Shown: piece after piece, positions 5,467-5,467 of the stretch
How the letters are laid out: each line of letters begins with the position of its first letter
Position numbering within the stretch: position 1 is the first letter of the stretch
DNA from: Methanobacterium sp. UBA8
GTDB taxonomy: Archaea; Methanobacteriota; Methanobacteria; Methanobacteriales; Methanobacteriaceae
Assembly (NCBI GenBank): GCA_002509665.1
Contig: DADN01000269.1
Span: 4,992-10,458 of the forward strand
Direction: 5' to 3'
Length of the DNA: 5,467 nt
Position numbers and translations under genes: made by a program
The notes under the pieces: model-generated
Seen by the model: the letters and a program-made list of their open reading frames with translations, nothing else
What the model was told of the DNA's origin: nothing
Databases searched by the model: none

Positions 5467-5467
5467 A

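Overview
The window looks like a piece of a mesophilic methanogen chromosome of the order Methanobacteriales, most likely Methanobacterium or a close relative. The evidence is an archaeal family B DNA polymerase cut short right after its catalytic motif C (the split PolB arrangement known from Methanothermobacter), a cysteine-rich DUF2769 protein of the kind found in methanogens, strongly AT-rich intergenic DNA, archaeal TATA-like elements and poly-T terminators. No rRNA, tRNA, CRISPR array or transposase is visible. Every gene I can support lies on the minus strand; the plus-strand open frames are antisense shadows.

Reading in the direction of transcription (right to left): a DUF2769 protein with ten cysteines (5134-5466) ends in a T-rich terminator. 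A 232-base AT-rich gap follows with palindromes, a 12-bp inverted repeat followed by a T-run, and a promoter with no Shine-Dalgarno sequence. It leads into polB1 (3096-4901), the large subunit of a split replicative-type polymerase. This gene holds the proofreading exonuclease and polymerase motifs A to C but no thumb. After 79 bases with a TATA box and ribosome binding site comes a class III PLP aminotransferase of the acetylornithine type (1823-3016). Twenty bases later comes a short QueG/COG1600-like iron-sulfur protein (1080-1802), probably in the same transcript.

Seventeen bases beyond that is a 23-codon open frame (991-1062) that looks like the beginning of a SAM-dependent methyltransferase. 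Its first residues match the start of the QueG-like protein. Next comes an HXXEE-family membrane protein (448-912) that starts with TTG behind a near-perfect Shine-Dalgarno sequence, then a 190-base gap, and then the N-terminal 85 residues of a GNAT acetyltransferase (1-257) cut by the left edge.

The genes do not form an obvious single pathway: DNA replication, amino-acid biosynthesis, an orphan redox protein and two small accessory proteins sit side by side. The observations most worth following are the split polymerase with its apparently leaderless start, and the shared 5' ends of the QueG-like gene and the truncated methyltransferase-like frame. I see no clear sign of a wholly new multi-gene system.
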